64,000 nucleotides of DNA from contig NC_065906.1 in NCBI RefSeq assembly GCF_905147045.1, forward strand, positions 6,572,001 to 6,636,000. Reading direction: 5' to 3'. Below the pieces are notes generated by a model, which was given only the letters and a program-made list of their open reading frames with translations, searched no databases and had not been told where the DNA came from. Numbering within the stretch: position 1 is the stretch's first letter; the number at the start of each line of letters is the position of its first letter. The stretch comes from Nymphalis io (taxonomy: Eukaryota; Arthropoda; Insecta; Lepidoptera; Nymphalidae). Of this stretch, positions 34,972-48,748 are shown one piece after another. Both the position numbers and the translations under genes were made by a program.

Positions 34972-37900
34972 TTAAATCCTGACAATCTGCGCCGCGACAC
35001 CACCAGGAGGGTTTATATCTGGTGTAATGAGTAAGCGAGCGAAGGTACCTCCTCCGACGCCCTTTGCCAAGCGTTCTGGATTCACAACAACGCAGCCATT
35101 CACTTCCTGCAATATATTTGTACAATATTACTTTCTTTATTTGTTTATCCGTGTTCTTAAAATAAAGCCTAGAATTGGAAGTGTGTACACTCCCGTGGCT
35201 TTGAAGGTACGTAACTTTCCGGTCATATCGGGTTGCTGACCCATCGGATTATATGAGTAAGGGAATAAACAGTGCACTTGGACACTACACATACACTAAC
35301 ATGTTCTGCGCAAATTGGTTAATCTCACCAGAGACTTGCCGCCGTGGCCAAAATTGATCAGGAGGATATTATCATCATAAATTCTATATTGTTAGTAGCG
35401 ATGCCCGGTATATAAGCAAAGTATCACCTTAACAAAGTATCTGAAGTTAGAGGGTAACAGCAGCACGTGCGGCGCGGCGGGCAGCTGCGCGTGCGCCGCC
35501 CACAGCGCCGCTTCGGCCGCCAGCGGCGCCGGACACAGCGGGCAGTAGCTCTGCTGCGCGCACACGTGACCCGCCAGGCGCGCCAACTTGTCGCCGCCCA
35601 TACCTCTGCAATACGTTATTGCTTTTAAGTCGTCCATCTTCAAGTATATTGAAGTCGACGAAATGACATTTTTTTTAAAATAGTAACGAGTAACTTTATT
35701 TATTTCTTTTGGCAACTGAATTGTTGGGAAACCAGACATGGTTTCAGGTAGTACCAATTAAGGTTTTAGAGTATTTTTGTCAATAAATTCTCAGTAGCTG
35801 TCCAAGAGTTAGAAAGATGGTGGTGTTACAACTCCATCTTTGTAAAGCACTTACAGTTGTTGGTTTCACACTTAATTACTTTCTGGTCTAGTTTGATGGC
35901 TGTCCCATCGGACTATTAGAGTATAAATAGAGAGTGCACTACAGTTTGGGCCCACAAATGTACTGTACATCTTTTGCGCAGTTAGCCTGGCTAGGAAATT
36001 AGCTACCGAAATTAGGCCAGGAAGACTATTATTTGACGCCATTTAATTTGAACTAAATAGAAACTTACAAGGAAATTTCCTCTTGACTGATGTGCATGAG
36101 GATATCAATGCTGGTTATACCAACAATAATACCGTTAATATTTAGTGTGCTCGGGTCTGGTAGAAAATGTATGTTGGAGTGCTTTCGACGGCTGCTGTAT
36201 GCTGGTGTGGGGTAGATGTTCACGTTGAATGCGTCCTTCGAACTCGATACGATGTATATCTTTGTGAAGGGACTGAAAGTTTCGATAACGTGAAGCATCG
36301 CTCAATATAATGACTATTTATTTGTCTTTGATAAAATTCTAAAAATAATAAAGAACAATATGACTTCTTTTGTAACGTCATCAAACATTTTATAAAAAAG
36401 TTGATAAGCTCTAAACCTTCTCCTCAAAATAGAGAGGAGGCCTTAGCCCAGCAGTGGGACATTAACGGAATGTCACTTGTTGTGAAATATATGTAATTGA
36501 TTATATTTTAAATAATTCATGTCTTAAATATACATTTACGTAAAAAAATAATGAAAAATTCTTCAAATTTAAATTGTTGAAATTTAATAATTTGAATATT
36601 TCTTACCTCACTGCACCAATTTCTGCTATACTATCAATCAATTTATCAAAAAATGATTTGTAAGTTTCGGCCATGGAGTGATCTTTTATTTTAGCGTGTT
36701 CGCTATCCATAAATGGTCCGATCATTATTACAACGTGGGGTTTGTGCGTGCCGATGTATGTTATAAAGTCTTTTAGTGGCTCATAAGCCATGTTGTTGGA
36801 AGTTGTATATGGACCCGTTGCTACCACCATTGACATTGTACCTAAAATTTATTCTAATTATTGACTTTGTTACGTATGAAGTCCGAACAGTACACGCTAC
36901 GATGACTATTAAGTTCGGGTTTATACTTTATTATTATACAGACAACTTTGGTAACAAATCAACATTTGTGAACTATTCCTGGGACCTAGGCCATGGCATA
37001 TTAATTTAATGTAGTTTGATGCACAATAACAACTATAAAAATTTAAATGCCCAGGAAAGTTTTGATAATCAAATAATATGATGATGAAGCCGAGATGGCC
37101 CAGCGCTTAAAATGCGTAATCTTAATTGATGACCGTAGGTGCAAACCCACCACTCAAAAGCACCAATGAATTTCATGTGCTTAATTTGTGTGTTTAAATC
37201 ATGTCGTGCTTGACGGTGAATGAAAACATACCCGCATTGGAGCAGCGTGGTGGAATAAGCTCAAAAACCTCCTCAAAAAAGGAGAGGAAGCCTTAGCCCA
37301 GCAATGGGACTTTCAAAGGCTGTTTTTACTAAATGATAAACAATTTTACCAAGAGACTATTAATCTTTCTTACATATCGGGAACATATTTCAAAAGAATC
37401 CCTTATTTATTATGATAATAGGAGTGCATAGCCCCCATTTTATTTATGGTAGAATTGATTTATAACTAGTTTCTTTGAATTTGTTTTTTTCTTACTCTAT
37501 CGAAAATTCTTATGAATAGTTGGTACATATGTAGGTTTTTACCTTTTAAAGCGTTCATCATATCAGCCTTGGGATCGGACACTGGTCGAGATGCATCATG
37601 GAACACTTCCTGCGCTATAAACTTGTTCCCCCGCGGGTTAACGCCGCGCATCACTACCACTTGTCCAGGAAAGAGCGAGTACTGCTTTACCCTGTCGAAT
37701 TAGTCATTGCTATTAGAAAATTTAAAATATTTTATTCTACCGTACAAGAAAAAGGAGGGAACCGAGGATATTTACAATAGTGAGGATATAAATATTTGCA
37801 ATCATGATGAAAAAGGTCCATACATTTGGTAATATTTTTAACTTAGCAAATGTATATGCCATTTCTTGTTTTGTTGTTGCTTACAAGCATTATACAAAAA

Positions 37901-40900
37901 TAATTGCATAATATATTAAAGATGTTACTTACATTTTAATCTTGAAATTTAATATTATCAGAACAAGCATTGGTTTTAATTTATAAAAAGGCAATAATAT
38001 TAAACGAAATTGACAAATCTTGCTAAGTCAATGTTTATATGATAAGCTAAATTAAAAGGGCGAAAGGGAACACATAATATGTGTTATCAACATATTCATT
38101 TCTAATAATGGTAGACGCTAGGGACAAGTCTCATTCTCTTAAGATGATATTATTTTTAAAATAATCAGATCTATTACTTATATTGAGATTAATTAACTAA
38201 AATTAACATTTTATTTAAAAAAAGGGCTTAGTTTTTTATTTTACTATATTTTTAGTACCTAACAATGTTGTTTTTTAGCCTTATAACATTTACCCTTATA
38301 ACATTTTCACTTGCAAGTTTTTTGATTTTATATAATAAGCATATAATACAATAACTAAAGTACTTTTTTTAAAATAAAATGTTAGTTTTAAGTTAACTAT
38401 CTGAGGTCCGAGTTTCTTATTTCATGTAAATTTATTTATTAACAGTGAAATATATTAGTGTTGTAAAAGATTTTTCGGAAATATTTAAGGTATTTTTAAC
38501 TTGATTAAAAGATAATAAGCAGATTTAATTAGGTTAGAATTATCATATTAAAATATAAGTTTATTATAGGAAAAGAAGAACGAAATTAATAAAAGTCAAT
38601 TTGGTCAAAAACATCCTTGTAAAGTATACTAAAAAAATACTTATAGAAAAAGAGCACATGTAAGGGATTAATGATTTTATATTATTTTTTTGTGACTATT
38701 TCACAATAGAATTATTACTAAAACGATTATTATAAGACATTGACCTAACTTATTCTTCCTACCTACCCTATCCCTTCCTTATTACACACTTTATAAATAT
38801 TTTTAGTTATATATATTTAGATGTATATATATTATATTTTGTTAAATTAAATTGTATTTTATTTTTATGCCTGCAATGAACAAATAATAAATAAATGTGC
38901 TGTCGAATTGGAGGGCGTTAGTAGCTACGACACAGTTTTATACTATTGTAGCAACTATCGTATATATTGTTTATATGTTTAATTTGTTCAAAATAAATAA
39001 ATAAAATAAATACTTTCTATAGTGTTTGTTTGCTCTTACCCATCTAAATCAACGGATACGGCCTGACTGAGAGAATCCTCCCATGTTCCTTGTAGAACAA
39101 CACTTTTAGAGTTGAGTCTCGCATCTGCGTCACACTCAATGCGGCCTGCTACTAAGACTTCTGTCTGTAAACATTTCAGAAAACTTAGAATTAAAATATA
39201 CAATTTAACAATTGTCACTAATATATAGGATATCTTACTTGAGTTTTGTGTCTCACTGAAGATGATTCTGTAAAACCATTCTTCTTCATTATACACTGAG
39301 ACAAATATCTGATGTGATTATCGAACGCACTAGCTTTTTCATGGAGCAATTCGAAGCCGAACCTTGAATGAAAATTCATATATATTTTTTAAAGTTACAT
39401 TTTTACAGTACAGTCGGAAAGACAGATCTGCACTAGCGATCCTCGCCTTGCCGGCCCGCAAGATGCCTCTTCACGCCTCGTTGAATCGTTACTACAAGCA
39501 AACTAACCATTCATGGTATGTGGTCACCATTGCCTATAAACATTTGCACTGCAAGAAGAAAAAACAATTCCACAAACGACACGTCAATGTGCCACTAAGT
39601 ATGAGAGCTAGATGTTATAATTATGTCTCGTGTGCTTGGAACTAAACTGACTAACATTTTACCCGATAAACATATTTGGCTGTATAATTAGGAATAACTA
39701 GAGTATTACCCATCCCACCCTAGGTGGGTCTTCTTTTTTTTTATCGTGGAGAAACCCTCATGGATACATATCAGATGATATGTTGAGTTATGTTGAATTC
39801 CTACCGACTAAAACCAAAACGGTTCCTGCGATCCACACAAGGTGAAGATGCGGGCACGCTTGCGCATTCTTCCGCGCCTCTACCTGTGGCTGTTATTTTG
39901 TCAAACTCTTCGATGTTAAATAAACCTGTTGTTGGAATATATCGATTATGCTCACATGCATCTCGACTTGGGGGACACTATACTTTAGGCAGTAAACTTC
40001 CCCCTTTTCATTGCCCGGAGATTCTCCTTATGCAGACAGTTAGTTGGCATTGTGACGTCGTCTGTACCCTATTCTCCTACCTTTTGCTTAAGCTCTAACA
40101 TTCTAACCTAACTAATAACTACCGGTCGTAAGGAGCAACTCGTCAATATTCGATTGCAGACTCCTCATCTCCTGTAATGTAATCCTAACAGTGGATGGAT
40201 TATATGTATCAGAATTTCATAAAATACAAATTTTTCACCTTTTATTTTTACCAACAACAAGATAATTCGAATACAAAAATATAACATTTAAAAATCAGTT
40301 GTAAATTGACCGGGTTATTAAACCGTCATGGCCTTTGTTCCTGATCAAATCAAATTATTTCATTAAAATAGTACAAGTACTTTTGAATCGCCAAACAACG
40401 AATAAGCTTTTTTAATGGCTTTTTTTAAAGCTAATTTAATATCTCTAAATATACTAGGCTTATGGGCATACATATATGTTATGCCTCTATGCTTCTAATT
40501 ACAGTTTGTTGTCAAATGAAACAACAACACTATAAATATAACATCATAATTATTAAATGGGAAGTAAATGTTTCCACTTACATTGCTTTAGTGTACAAGT
40601 CTCCATCATCATTGGGCACTTGTGATATATTCAATTCCAACAAGTCATTAACTCCGGTCGACGAGGCTATTGCTGATAATAATTTTTCTTCGCCATATGA
40701 GTGTACAACAGATCCTTGATTCGTTCGCGAGGTGTATTTTCCCGAATTATCACTAAAAATTGTATTCATTGGTTATTTTTAATCAAATCCAAAATTTTAC
40801 CTTTAATAGGATACAATGTGAGATTAAAAAAAACAACCATTTATATAATACAGGTAATATTTGAAAGTATTCTCGTCAATTAATAAAAGGATAGGAAATT

Positions 40901-43900
40901 TGAGTTGTTTTATTATTGATTTGAAAAAGTTATAATTTGTGTTGGCATACATATTTATAGCAGTATATTTCGTGGAATATTATGCATGTACACAATTTAT
41001 TCACTTATGTGAAAAGCCTTTCAAAACAATTTTCATCATTTTTTAGGCATAGGAGACTTTATATTTTTATTAAATTAAGTTTAATAATAATATCGAAGAT
41101 CTGACATAAAACCGAGGGTCAAGTTACACAGATAATTAAATGCAATTGAATTATTATTAATCCTGGATGGAAGTCAACGGATACTAACGACACTATCATC
41201 TATATGCTTTATCGAGCATTACGCCTTCATAACTATTCAATGTTTTCTTAACTTGAAATTCAAATTTGTTAACTGACAAAGCTTCTGAGGAATCTTATTA
41301 ATAATTATGGCTTCTATAAAAACGGACACGTTGACCAGACAAGAATGAATTTATTTTCCGGACGAAAACCTGGTGAATGTCTTTCTTTGCTTCTTGTGTT
41401 TATATTAAGCAATCACTATTATAATGATTATTGATAATATTATTGTAATTATACTGTGACGAGTTTCTGAATTAAAAATATTAATATTTATAGTTAAAAT
41501 AAGACTTAAAACACACTTTCGTTAAAAGTTAAGTGTATGAGACTCGTTAAAAAAAACCAAATATACTAAGCTTGATCGGGGCTTACAACTATTAGCATTT
41601 CACTACCCAACTCAAAAAATCGAATTGTACGAAGTTATTTATTTTCATTACATTTACATAAAAACCAAAATATACCCGCGAAATTAACTGCTGCCGCTAA
41701 TTATTTACTATTAATTATTCATAGCATGATAAACTGTTCCGAAAGTACGTTTTTAAGTGCAGAGTATATGTATATTTTTTAACATATTTTCGGCCAGTGC
41801 ACCCTTTTTTTTCCTTTGTCTACACTCTGTATAAAAAGTGTATACTACTGTAAGTGTAAACTATATACTACTTACGTAGTGATTACATAAAAAAGTTATT
41901 AATAAAATTTTAGACGAAAAATATTTTTAAGATAACGATGAAAATATCGAACTCTTCAGATGAATGATCGTCTTAATAATCGTTTTGTTTTTATTAAGTT
42001 TTTTTTTTGTAATTGTAATAAAATATTTAAACTTTGACATTAAGACTACTTAACATAAAGGTCGAAAAAATGTTAGTTTAACGTAAGTTATTGAGGAATT
42101 TAAATTCAACTTCTTAGATCATTAACGTTTTTTTAGTTTATTAGAAATATATATAATTTTTTAGTGTTTTCAAAATTAGTTACATAATTCATTATTTTAC
42201 ATGGTTATTAGGTCGTAACTATATTGTATACTATGAATTAGTATATTAAAAACGTTATGTTTAGTACTTGATTATAATTTTACCGATCATTCGTGTCCGG
42301 CAAAACTTTTCTCCAGACATCACTAGTCAACATAGATTTTATTATTGTCTTGGAAAACATTGCTGTTCTAATATGTAAAGATGCGATGTTCGGTTTTTTT
42401 TTTAGCTTCATAGTAGACAGTAGTAAAAAGACAAATTATTTGATCAACTCGATCTTTATATCGACTTTTGAGAGAATTATATTTTCTAATTTTCTCGAAA
42501 CAGCCACGTATTTGATGTTTAATAACATGGAAGAAAACGAGTAAGTTTTTATAAATAACTAAGAGCGTAAATATGAAATACCTAATAAGGCAAGAAATCA
42601 CCAATACAAATAGTTCTTGGTTTTTTGGTGACGTAATCTTCACCCACGAACTAATCTACAAGTAAAAAAAAACAACTATATTTAAACAAATGCGATGTTT
42701 TTAAAACATTACTATATCGTATGTATTCGATTATAGAAAGCTAACAAGTGCAATGGAAGAAAACGAAATATTATATATGTTATATAGTTAAACAAATAGA
42801 AGTAGCCAATTTAAATTTTATAAAGTTATTTACTTTGACAGAATAACTCTTTTAGAATCTCTTTCTTTTTCACTTGGAAAGTACAAGTTTCAACATATAC
42901 ATTAACTGACCATATTTATTGATATCTTGTGTTAGTCAATTATTAATTAGAATAATTAAAAATTAAATAATGTTTAACACAATCAATGTTAAAAATTATT
43001 GCATACTTGAATTCGATTAAAAAAATAAACTTACACATTTGGTGAGTATGTAGCGGGATGCAATTCATTGTGACTTTTTGCTTGTTCTACTTTCTCTGTT
43101 TTAATTCTCTGAAATAATGTATTAAATAGGTATTTTATTGACAAAATATTTACGGTTAATTTTATTTAAAAAAATATTTTTAACATTTATAATAAAATGT
43201 GGTTCAGAAGTTTTTCCTGACAAAGTTCATCACATACATTTAAGTTATTTTAATGGTTGATATATAAATGACCATAAATAATAGTAATTCAAAAAAGCAA
43301 TGGTGAACAAATATATTTTACACACCTTAGCAACTAAAATTGATTAAAAATATTGTTTACCACATCTCAGAAGTAGATTGAGTTGATGGCTGCAGACGAG
43401 TATGGATCTAGTCATGATGTTGAAGATACATGAACCAGAAGCAAACTCGCCCACAAAAATCATCAAGTCAAGAATATTTGTTAGCTTTCATGAATAACAT
43501 ATTAACATTTTGTTTCAATTTACGTTTACAAATATTAACTACACATAAACAATATTAATATAAACATAAAAAATATTAACTAAGTAAGCTATTTATTCAT
43601 TATTTACTTTTGTTCATATAATGTAACAAATAAACCTCATTAGCCGATTTAGTAAGGCACAAAAACATACATTATTCAGGATACATGTCAGTAAGCATTT
43701 ATACTTAACATAATTATGAAATTGTTCAATGAAATCCTTAATTATCTTCTCTGCAGATAGTTCTGGCAGCAATCAATGAGTGTAGATCTAGTCACAGGAC
43801 AACACTGCACCACTAGATTTAAACCCATCGACTGCCAACAGTGTCTTGAATTTCTCTTGAGGGCTCCTAGTTAATTTGTCTTGATGTTTAAAATAAACAT

Positions 43901-44789
43901 ATAATAAAAATTATTAAATAAATAATTCCTTACAAAAAATTTAATAATTACTCCTTTTAATAATTAATAATTTTTATCCTAAAACTAAACAAAACAAACT
44001 GAACTAATGTATTAAAAAATAAAAATTTTGAAAATGTTTTTATTTGTAATAAAATTGTTAATTAAAATATTAAAGCAATTCTTTAAAAGTATATTCTACA
44101 TACCTTTGGGGTGGTACTCATATAATTTGACAGGACTTCATTTTCTGATCTAATTTGTTAAGAATTATTACTAGTAATCCAACTGACATTATAAAACGAA
44201 AATGATAAAACATACATCAATAATTTAACCTTATGACAAAAAAGTTTAGTAACCGACACAAACTTTAGAACAAAAATTAAAAAGTTACATTTGAAATAAA
44301 CACGTGGAAAAGTTTTAAAAAGGATACGGAATAGTTGCGGGTGCGCCGTAAACAGTCAAACTTGTGCCGGTACTTGAATGTGTAACTTCATTAACAAGAG
44401 CGTTAGGCCGACTTGCCGAACGTTTGGAAAATTCCCTTTTTGCGAGTAATTCTAAGTTCTCTAAAGTTGGAGACGCGCCGTTTAATGTAGTTAAACTAAA
44501 TGCCATCCATTGTTCAATAAAACTTTCAGCGTCTACATTATATTCTGTACACAGACTTACACCTTGAAAGAAACGAATAACAGAACAACCTTGAACATTA
44601 ATTTCATAGCGTTATAGCTTTACTAACAACAACTAACTTTTAACTGTAGGGGAAGTTAGTAAGAGGCTTCGGTGTCGAGTAAAACATCATTAGACGACTA
44701 GGTGGTTACTCACATTTGGTCAAAACTTCTTTCGATACTTCTATACCTAAAAATTGAAACTGCTCAGTCACCAATTCTTCGGTAGCCAT
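34972..44789 (-). CDS. POLA2: DNA polymerase alpha subunit B (primase-polymerase alpha accessory subunit)
   Basis: Twelve exons, minus direction: 44789-44714, 44562-44328, 44149-44104, 43108-43035, 40752-40582, 39362-39239, 39164-39040, 37691-37543, 36841-36607, 36272-36069, 35605-35428, 35106-34972. They total 1752 nt, 583 aa (human 598), with every phase consistent. The subunit tethers the catalytic polymerase to primase and to replication factors at origins. Landmarks are KYTSRTNQGSVV before the OB fold, YSLFPGQVVVMRG in the OB fold, and VVATGPYTTS, VIMIGPFMDS and INGIIVGITSID in the inactive calcineurin-like phosphoesterase domain. The C-terminus is FRYFVK / NPERLAKGVGGGTFARL ... VRI. For exon 10 the acceptor CTTTCAG|T was chosen over the upstream GAG|CG, which shifts frame. 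Exon 11 is strikingly GC-rich. Confidence 0.94.
35170..35375 (+). repeat. SINE family B fragment in POLA2 intron 11
   Basis: Matches the 3' two thirds of the family: GGAAGTGTGTACACTCCCGTG to GCCGTGGCCAAAATTG..AGGA. The tRNA-like head is missing. Confidence 0.8.
35775..36035 (+). repeat. SINE family B, old copy in POLA2 intron 10
   Basis: A diverged copy keeping AATTCTCAGTAGCTG, the GTCCCATCGGACTAT segment, ATAGAGAGTGCAC and GAAATTAGGCCAGGA. It is much older than the copies at 28497 and 50283. Confidence 0.65.
36408..36475 (+). repeat. SINE family C, short 3' end
   Basis: About 65 bp of the family 3' terminus (AAGCTCTAAACCTTCTCCTC to CAGCAGTGGGACATTAACGG) in POLA2 intron 9. Confidence 0.8.
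37084..37325 (+). repeat. SINE family C, near full-length, forward orientation
   Basis: In POLA2 intron 8: tRNA-like head AGCCGAGATGGCCCAGCGC, degenerate box B, body, and 3' end GAAGCCTTAGCCCAGCAATG. This is the forward reference copy for the family in this window. Confidence 0.85.
39405..40200 (+). repeat. Two unnamed repeat-like segments in POLA2 intron 5
   Basis: The segment 39405-39650 has GATCTGCACTAGCGATCCTC then ATGGTATGTGGTCACCATTG and resembles a family A relative. The segment 39730-40200 is locally GC-rich (GGGCACGCTTGCGCATTCTTC) and unlike its surroundings, suggesting an old transposon piece. Neither encodes a supportable protein; ORFs across them are incidental. Confidence 0.4.
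40753..43034. other. POLA2 intron 4, AT-rich
   Basis: 2.3 kb with no repeat family I recognise and no supportable exon. ORFs at 42293-42544 (+) and 42368-42643 (-) are low-complexity and overlap each other. Confidence 0.5.
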
Positions 44790-47069
44790 TTTCTGTAAAA
44801 TTGAAAGAGCGGAGCGAATGAAGGAAGCACGAAGTAAAAGAGCGCCAATCAAAAAGTATGCGTCAGAAAGTTTTCGTTATAGACTATAGACTATTTTGAA
44901 TAGTAATTTAGTGGAGACACTAACTGTCAGGATATATTTTTAACGGTTGAATTATTATCTTTGTTTTTAAAAATTAAAACTTTTTGAAAATTCTAACATC
45001 AATGTTAGAAAATTCTAACATTGATAATCTCAAAAATATTTTTTTTTGTAAAGTTAAACAAGTTCTATGCGACCACCAAATAAAGCTGCCAAATTATATT
45101 ATTTTAGACATTTCGAAGATTTGTATTTGAATATAATCAATACATTTTTTTATAATGAAATGTTTAGCTGTATTTATTTTTACGACCCATTAAATATTTT
45201 CTTTAAGTTTCATGTTATTTGTCATCAATTTCTTTTTAAAATATATTGTGTTCTACTATGGCATGCTCGTGATGTTTGCCCATGGAATTATCATTAATAA
45301 TAATTCTAAAATGTTCCAAATTTTTTAACAACTTTAAATTTTGTTATGATACTTATTATAATTATTTTCATGTGATAGATTATAACAACCGGTTTTTCCA
45401 TAATAACATTTCATATCACATCTTAGTATGAAAACTAGGTAGGTTGAAAAAATAAGTTTTAATTATTTTTATTTCAAAATCAGCTGACAATTAGTAAATT
45501 ATTAATTCATAAGTATATTAATTATCGATATCAGAATTTAAGAACCTAATAGACGATAATTCAATAAAAATAACAATTTTGCTAACATTAACAATCAGAT
45601 ATTGCTCCATATGTTCAGTAATACATTAGGTCTTCACTTATTCAGTCATTTAAATTATTTTATAAATGGAAAAGGATCGCTCCACATACACTGGTAAACT
45701 GGTAACAAAGCAGTAATCAGCATTTGAACTTGTGCCGTATTTACTGTCTCTTTCCTTTCATTATCCTACCAAAAAGAAAAGAGCTCTAAGAACCGTGCGG
45801 TTAATAGATTTGACCGGTGATAACCGTAGATAGAGAAACTAACTTAACTTAACTTTGTTTCTCTGTCTACGGTGGTAACGTAGTTACCAAAGTAGGGTAT
45901 CGAAAAATCTTGTAAATATTATTAATTATGCAAATGCATATAATCCGGTCTCTTGTTTGTTTTTCGGTCTTGTTTCGAACTTTCGCGCCTAATTTCAAAA
46001 TCCACTTAGGACAATAATTAGCATGTTTATAATACGTATTTCATATTTATATATATAGTTTACCCACAGAGTACATAATGGACAAATCATATTAGCGGTA
46101 TCACCTCGGAATTGAAGATAGTAGTCGGTAGTCGCGGCCACCCTACAATAGGTTTTAAGGTGTCAAAATAAAGGTTTGTAAAAGTTTATAGCCAACTGTC
46201 TCCAATTACGAGATTCTTGCCCTATTTTGACTAATATGACTGGAGTATACCCTGACAACAAACCACAACGTTTAGTTGACTTTTATATCAAGGGAACGCT
46301 ACTAACTTTAGATACAGCGATTTATATAGAATCAGATGCATAAAAAATTTGAATGAAAAATACGTAGGTCTCTAAACTCTAAAAACAAAGTATATATTTA
46401 TTTTAGTTACTACATCACAAACATTTACAAGTTGAAAAAATGGATCTTATGAACAATTCGATATTTCTATTTATCTCAAATTTTAGTAGATAAATAGCAA
46501 TTTCACTTAACAAAATTTATGTAAGTATTATGTTTATTCTTAATTTACCTAACCGAATTTCGATATCTGGTTTATTTTCGGCCGAAACAGGAAAGTTAAT
46601 GTGTAAGTCTTATAATTTATAATCCAACGATTTATTTTGTACCTACCAGGACTAATATTTATTAAAGTAGTTCCAAAATTGCATTACTTGAAAATGTTAA
46701 AAGTTTCGGTAAGGTTTTGACCATTTTTTAGACGAAACCAAAACCGGACGTAAAACTCGAAAAAAACTAGTTTTCTTTTGCTCCAACTAAAATTTCAACC
46801 AATTAAAAAAATATCGTAGGATAAAATCTAATTTTTAGTACGAGAAGGGTAGCTAGATAATATAAAATTGTTTTATGAATTGCATGACTCTTCTATTTTG
46901 CCTTGTAATCTTGTTAAGTTACAGTTGCACCTTTTTGGTAGTAATTCTTAATTTAAATGTTGAATTAATGTCTTCAAAATAGTGTAATATATTTTATCTT
47001 GTTACCGTGACAGTAGTTAGGATAAAATACACCTATTATTGTAATAATAAGAAAAATATTGGAACCATT
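44790..47069. other. Divergent intergenic region between POLA2 and COX7A
   Basis: 2.3 kb between start codons, holding the 5' regulatory DNA of both genes. It is AT-rich with no recognised repeat family. One perfect-looking hairpin is annotated separately. Confidence 0.5.
45823..45873. repeat. Inverted repeat (hairpin), 17-bp arms
   Basis: ACCGTAGATAGAGAAAC at 45823-45839 pairs with GTTTCTCTGTCTACGGT at 45857-45873, with one mismatch and a 17-base loop. It may be the core of a small foldback element; flanking ACCGGTGATA and GGTGGTAACG hint at further imperfect pairing. Confidence 0.7.
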
Positions 47070-47750
47070 ATGTTTAAATTTTCAAAAGTAAGTTTTGAAA
47101 GAACGTGCATTCTAATCAATTTATTAATAATGCTCAACTTTTTGTTCGATTGGTATTGTTTATGTATTAGACATTAAATTATTGTATGCACACGTAGGTG
47201 ATATAAAGTTTACAATTTTAGAGCACGTCGAGATATGTTTTTCATGGATATTCTACTACGGCGATCAAACACCAATCTACACTTGTAAAATTAAAAAAAC
47301 TTCAAGCTGATTTTCAAGTGAGTAAAATACAAGCAATAAACTATAGATAACTATTATACTATTAGACTAAAAGAAATAAAAGAATATTTAAAAAAAAAAC
47401 ACCAATTTAAAGACATAGACAGGAGGTTTCCTATATTATTCAACTATTCCTCTGATATTTATAAAAATACATGTAAAGGCACATACACACACATGTATGT
47501 TTAAAAAGATTTAACAAAACAAAAAAAAATAGTTTTTAGAATATTTTCTTTTATATTTTATTTACATATGAAACATATTTTGTTAATATTACAGTGTGAA
47601 GATGGAAAACCAATTTGGCTAAAACGTGGTTTATGTGACAGGATTCTGTATGGAACAACTGTGGTCTTATGTTATATTGGTGTATTGATGTCGCTTGCAA
47701 CTATTTATGATAATGCCAAACCTTCATCTTGGAAAAACCCAACATGTTAA
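47070..47750 (+). CDS. COX7A: Cytochrome c oxidase subunit 7A, mitochondrial
   Basis: Three exons: 47070-47087, 47222-47317, 47595-47750; 270 nt, 89 aa. This small nuclear-encoded subunit of respiratory complex IV has one transmembrane helix in the inner membrane and contributes to supercomplex contacts. The first exon and part of the second make a mitochondrial leader (MFKFSK..). The mature region has KLKKLQADFQ, then GKPIWLKRGLCDRILYGTT and a hydrophobic helix (VVLCYIGVLMSLATIY), ending KPSSWKNPT, the usual order in COX7A. All junctions are GT-AG in phase 0. AATAAA signals lie near 47880-47900. Confidence 0.88.
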
Positions 47751-47978
47751 TATTTTTTACAAAGTTTAATCTGGTTCTTTATCTCTGTATTAAAAAATAA
47801 TATAACTTAATTACTTATGTCATTAAATTAAATTCCATAATTAGTTTAACATTAATTTATATAAAATAATCTTGTTAATAATAAATGTTTGTATTAAATA
47901 AACATATTAATTGAACTATCAATTATTTGAATAATACTAGACTATTGAAGTAAGTATTTTTATTTTAATTAATATGCT

Positions 47979-48748
47979 TTAAGTTCTTTGGACATGTATA
48001 TGAAATTTACATGATGGCATTGATTGTACTTCAGCAGTCACAATGCTGTTAATGCAGAGATTAGCCAGACCCCCTCTTATCAGACCACATGTGTATGCAA
48101 CATACTGTGAAAAAACAAATGTGGTTAGTAAACAAATTTAAACTTATTTAAAATAAAAATTCTGTTTAATTTACATATATGTTCTAAATAAACTACTGTT
48201 TAAATAATTAACTTTTCATGATAATATATAATTGTAAATTTGAACAGATACAAATTGAAAATAAGAGAATAACTAGGATTTTTTTACCCTAGGTGCATAT
48301 TCCAAATATTGATGTCCATTTGAGAAATTAGTAAGAAATCTAAAAGCGTTATCTTGTAGCACATACACGCCTTGGTGGTTTGTCCTTAAGTTGTCAATTT
48401 GTTTTTTATAAATGCATGTCCAAAAATCGGTGCATATAAACTTCATTGTGTCCAATTCATCTTTAAACCTTGGCCATTCTCTTGTTAGCCTTTCCATTAT
48501 TTTATAACCAGCTGCAAATCCAATGTACTCTACTACAGATAAATCTACCTCCTGTAATATATTTATCAAATATTCATTAAATTTACATATCTTTGATAAG
48601 AACTATGAACTAAAGAACAATAATATTTATTCATTTTAATAATGATGTAATGCAAGTTTACCTTACTACCATTCGTAGTTTTTGATGGGTCTAAAGCATA
48701 GTTAATAATTTCTGAATGTAATAACTCAAATACAATATCATCAGCCAT
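47979..48748 (-). CDS. TRAPPC6B: Trafficking protein particle complex subunit 6 (TRAPPC6B-like)
   Basis: Three exons: 48748-48662, 48551-48288, 48104-47979; 477 nt, 158 aa, the same length as human TRAPPC6B. It is a core Bet3-fold subunit of the TRAPP tethering complexes, which act as guanine-nucleotide exchange factors for Rab1 in ER-to-Golgi traffic. Conserved blocks are ADDIVFELLHSEI, GFAAGYKIMERLT, FKDELDTMKFICTDFW, KKQIDNLRTNHQGVYVLQDN, YTCGLIRGGL and SIVTAEVQSMPSCKF. It is convergent with COX7A, with about 230 bp between stop codons. Confidence 0.96.

Noticed and set aside
36273..36303. Upstream acceptor (GAG|CG) for POLA2 exon 10
   Set aside because: It breaks phase with the strong AG|GTAAGA donor of exon 9. 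The acceptor CTTTCAG|T at 36273 restores the frame and the family alignment.
42293..42643. Overlapping ORFs on both strands in POLA2 intron 4
   Set aside because: Hydrophobic low-complexity translations of AT-rich DNA with no family resemblance.
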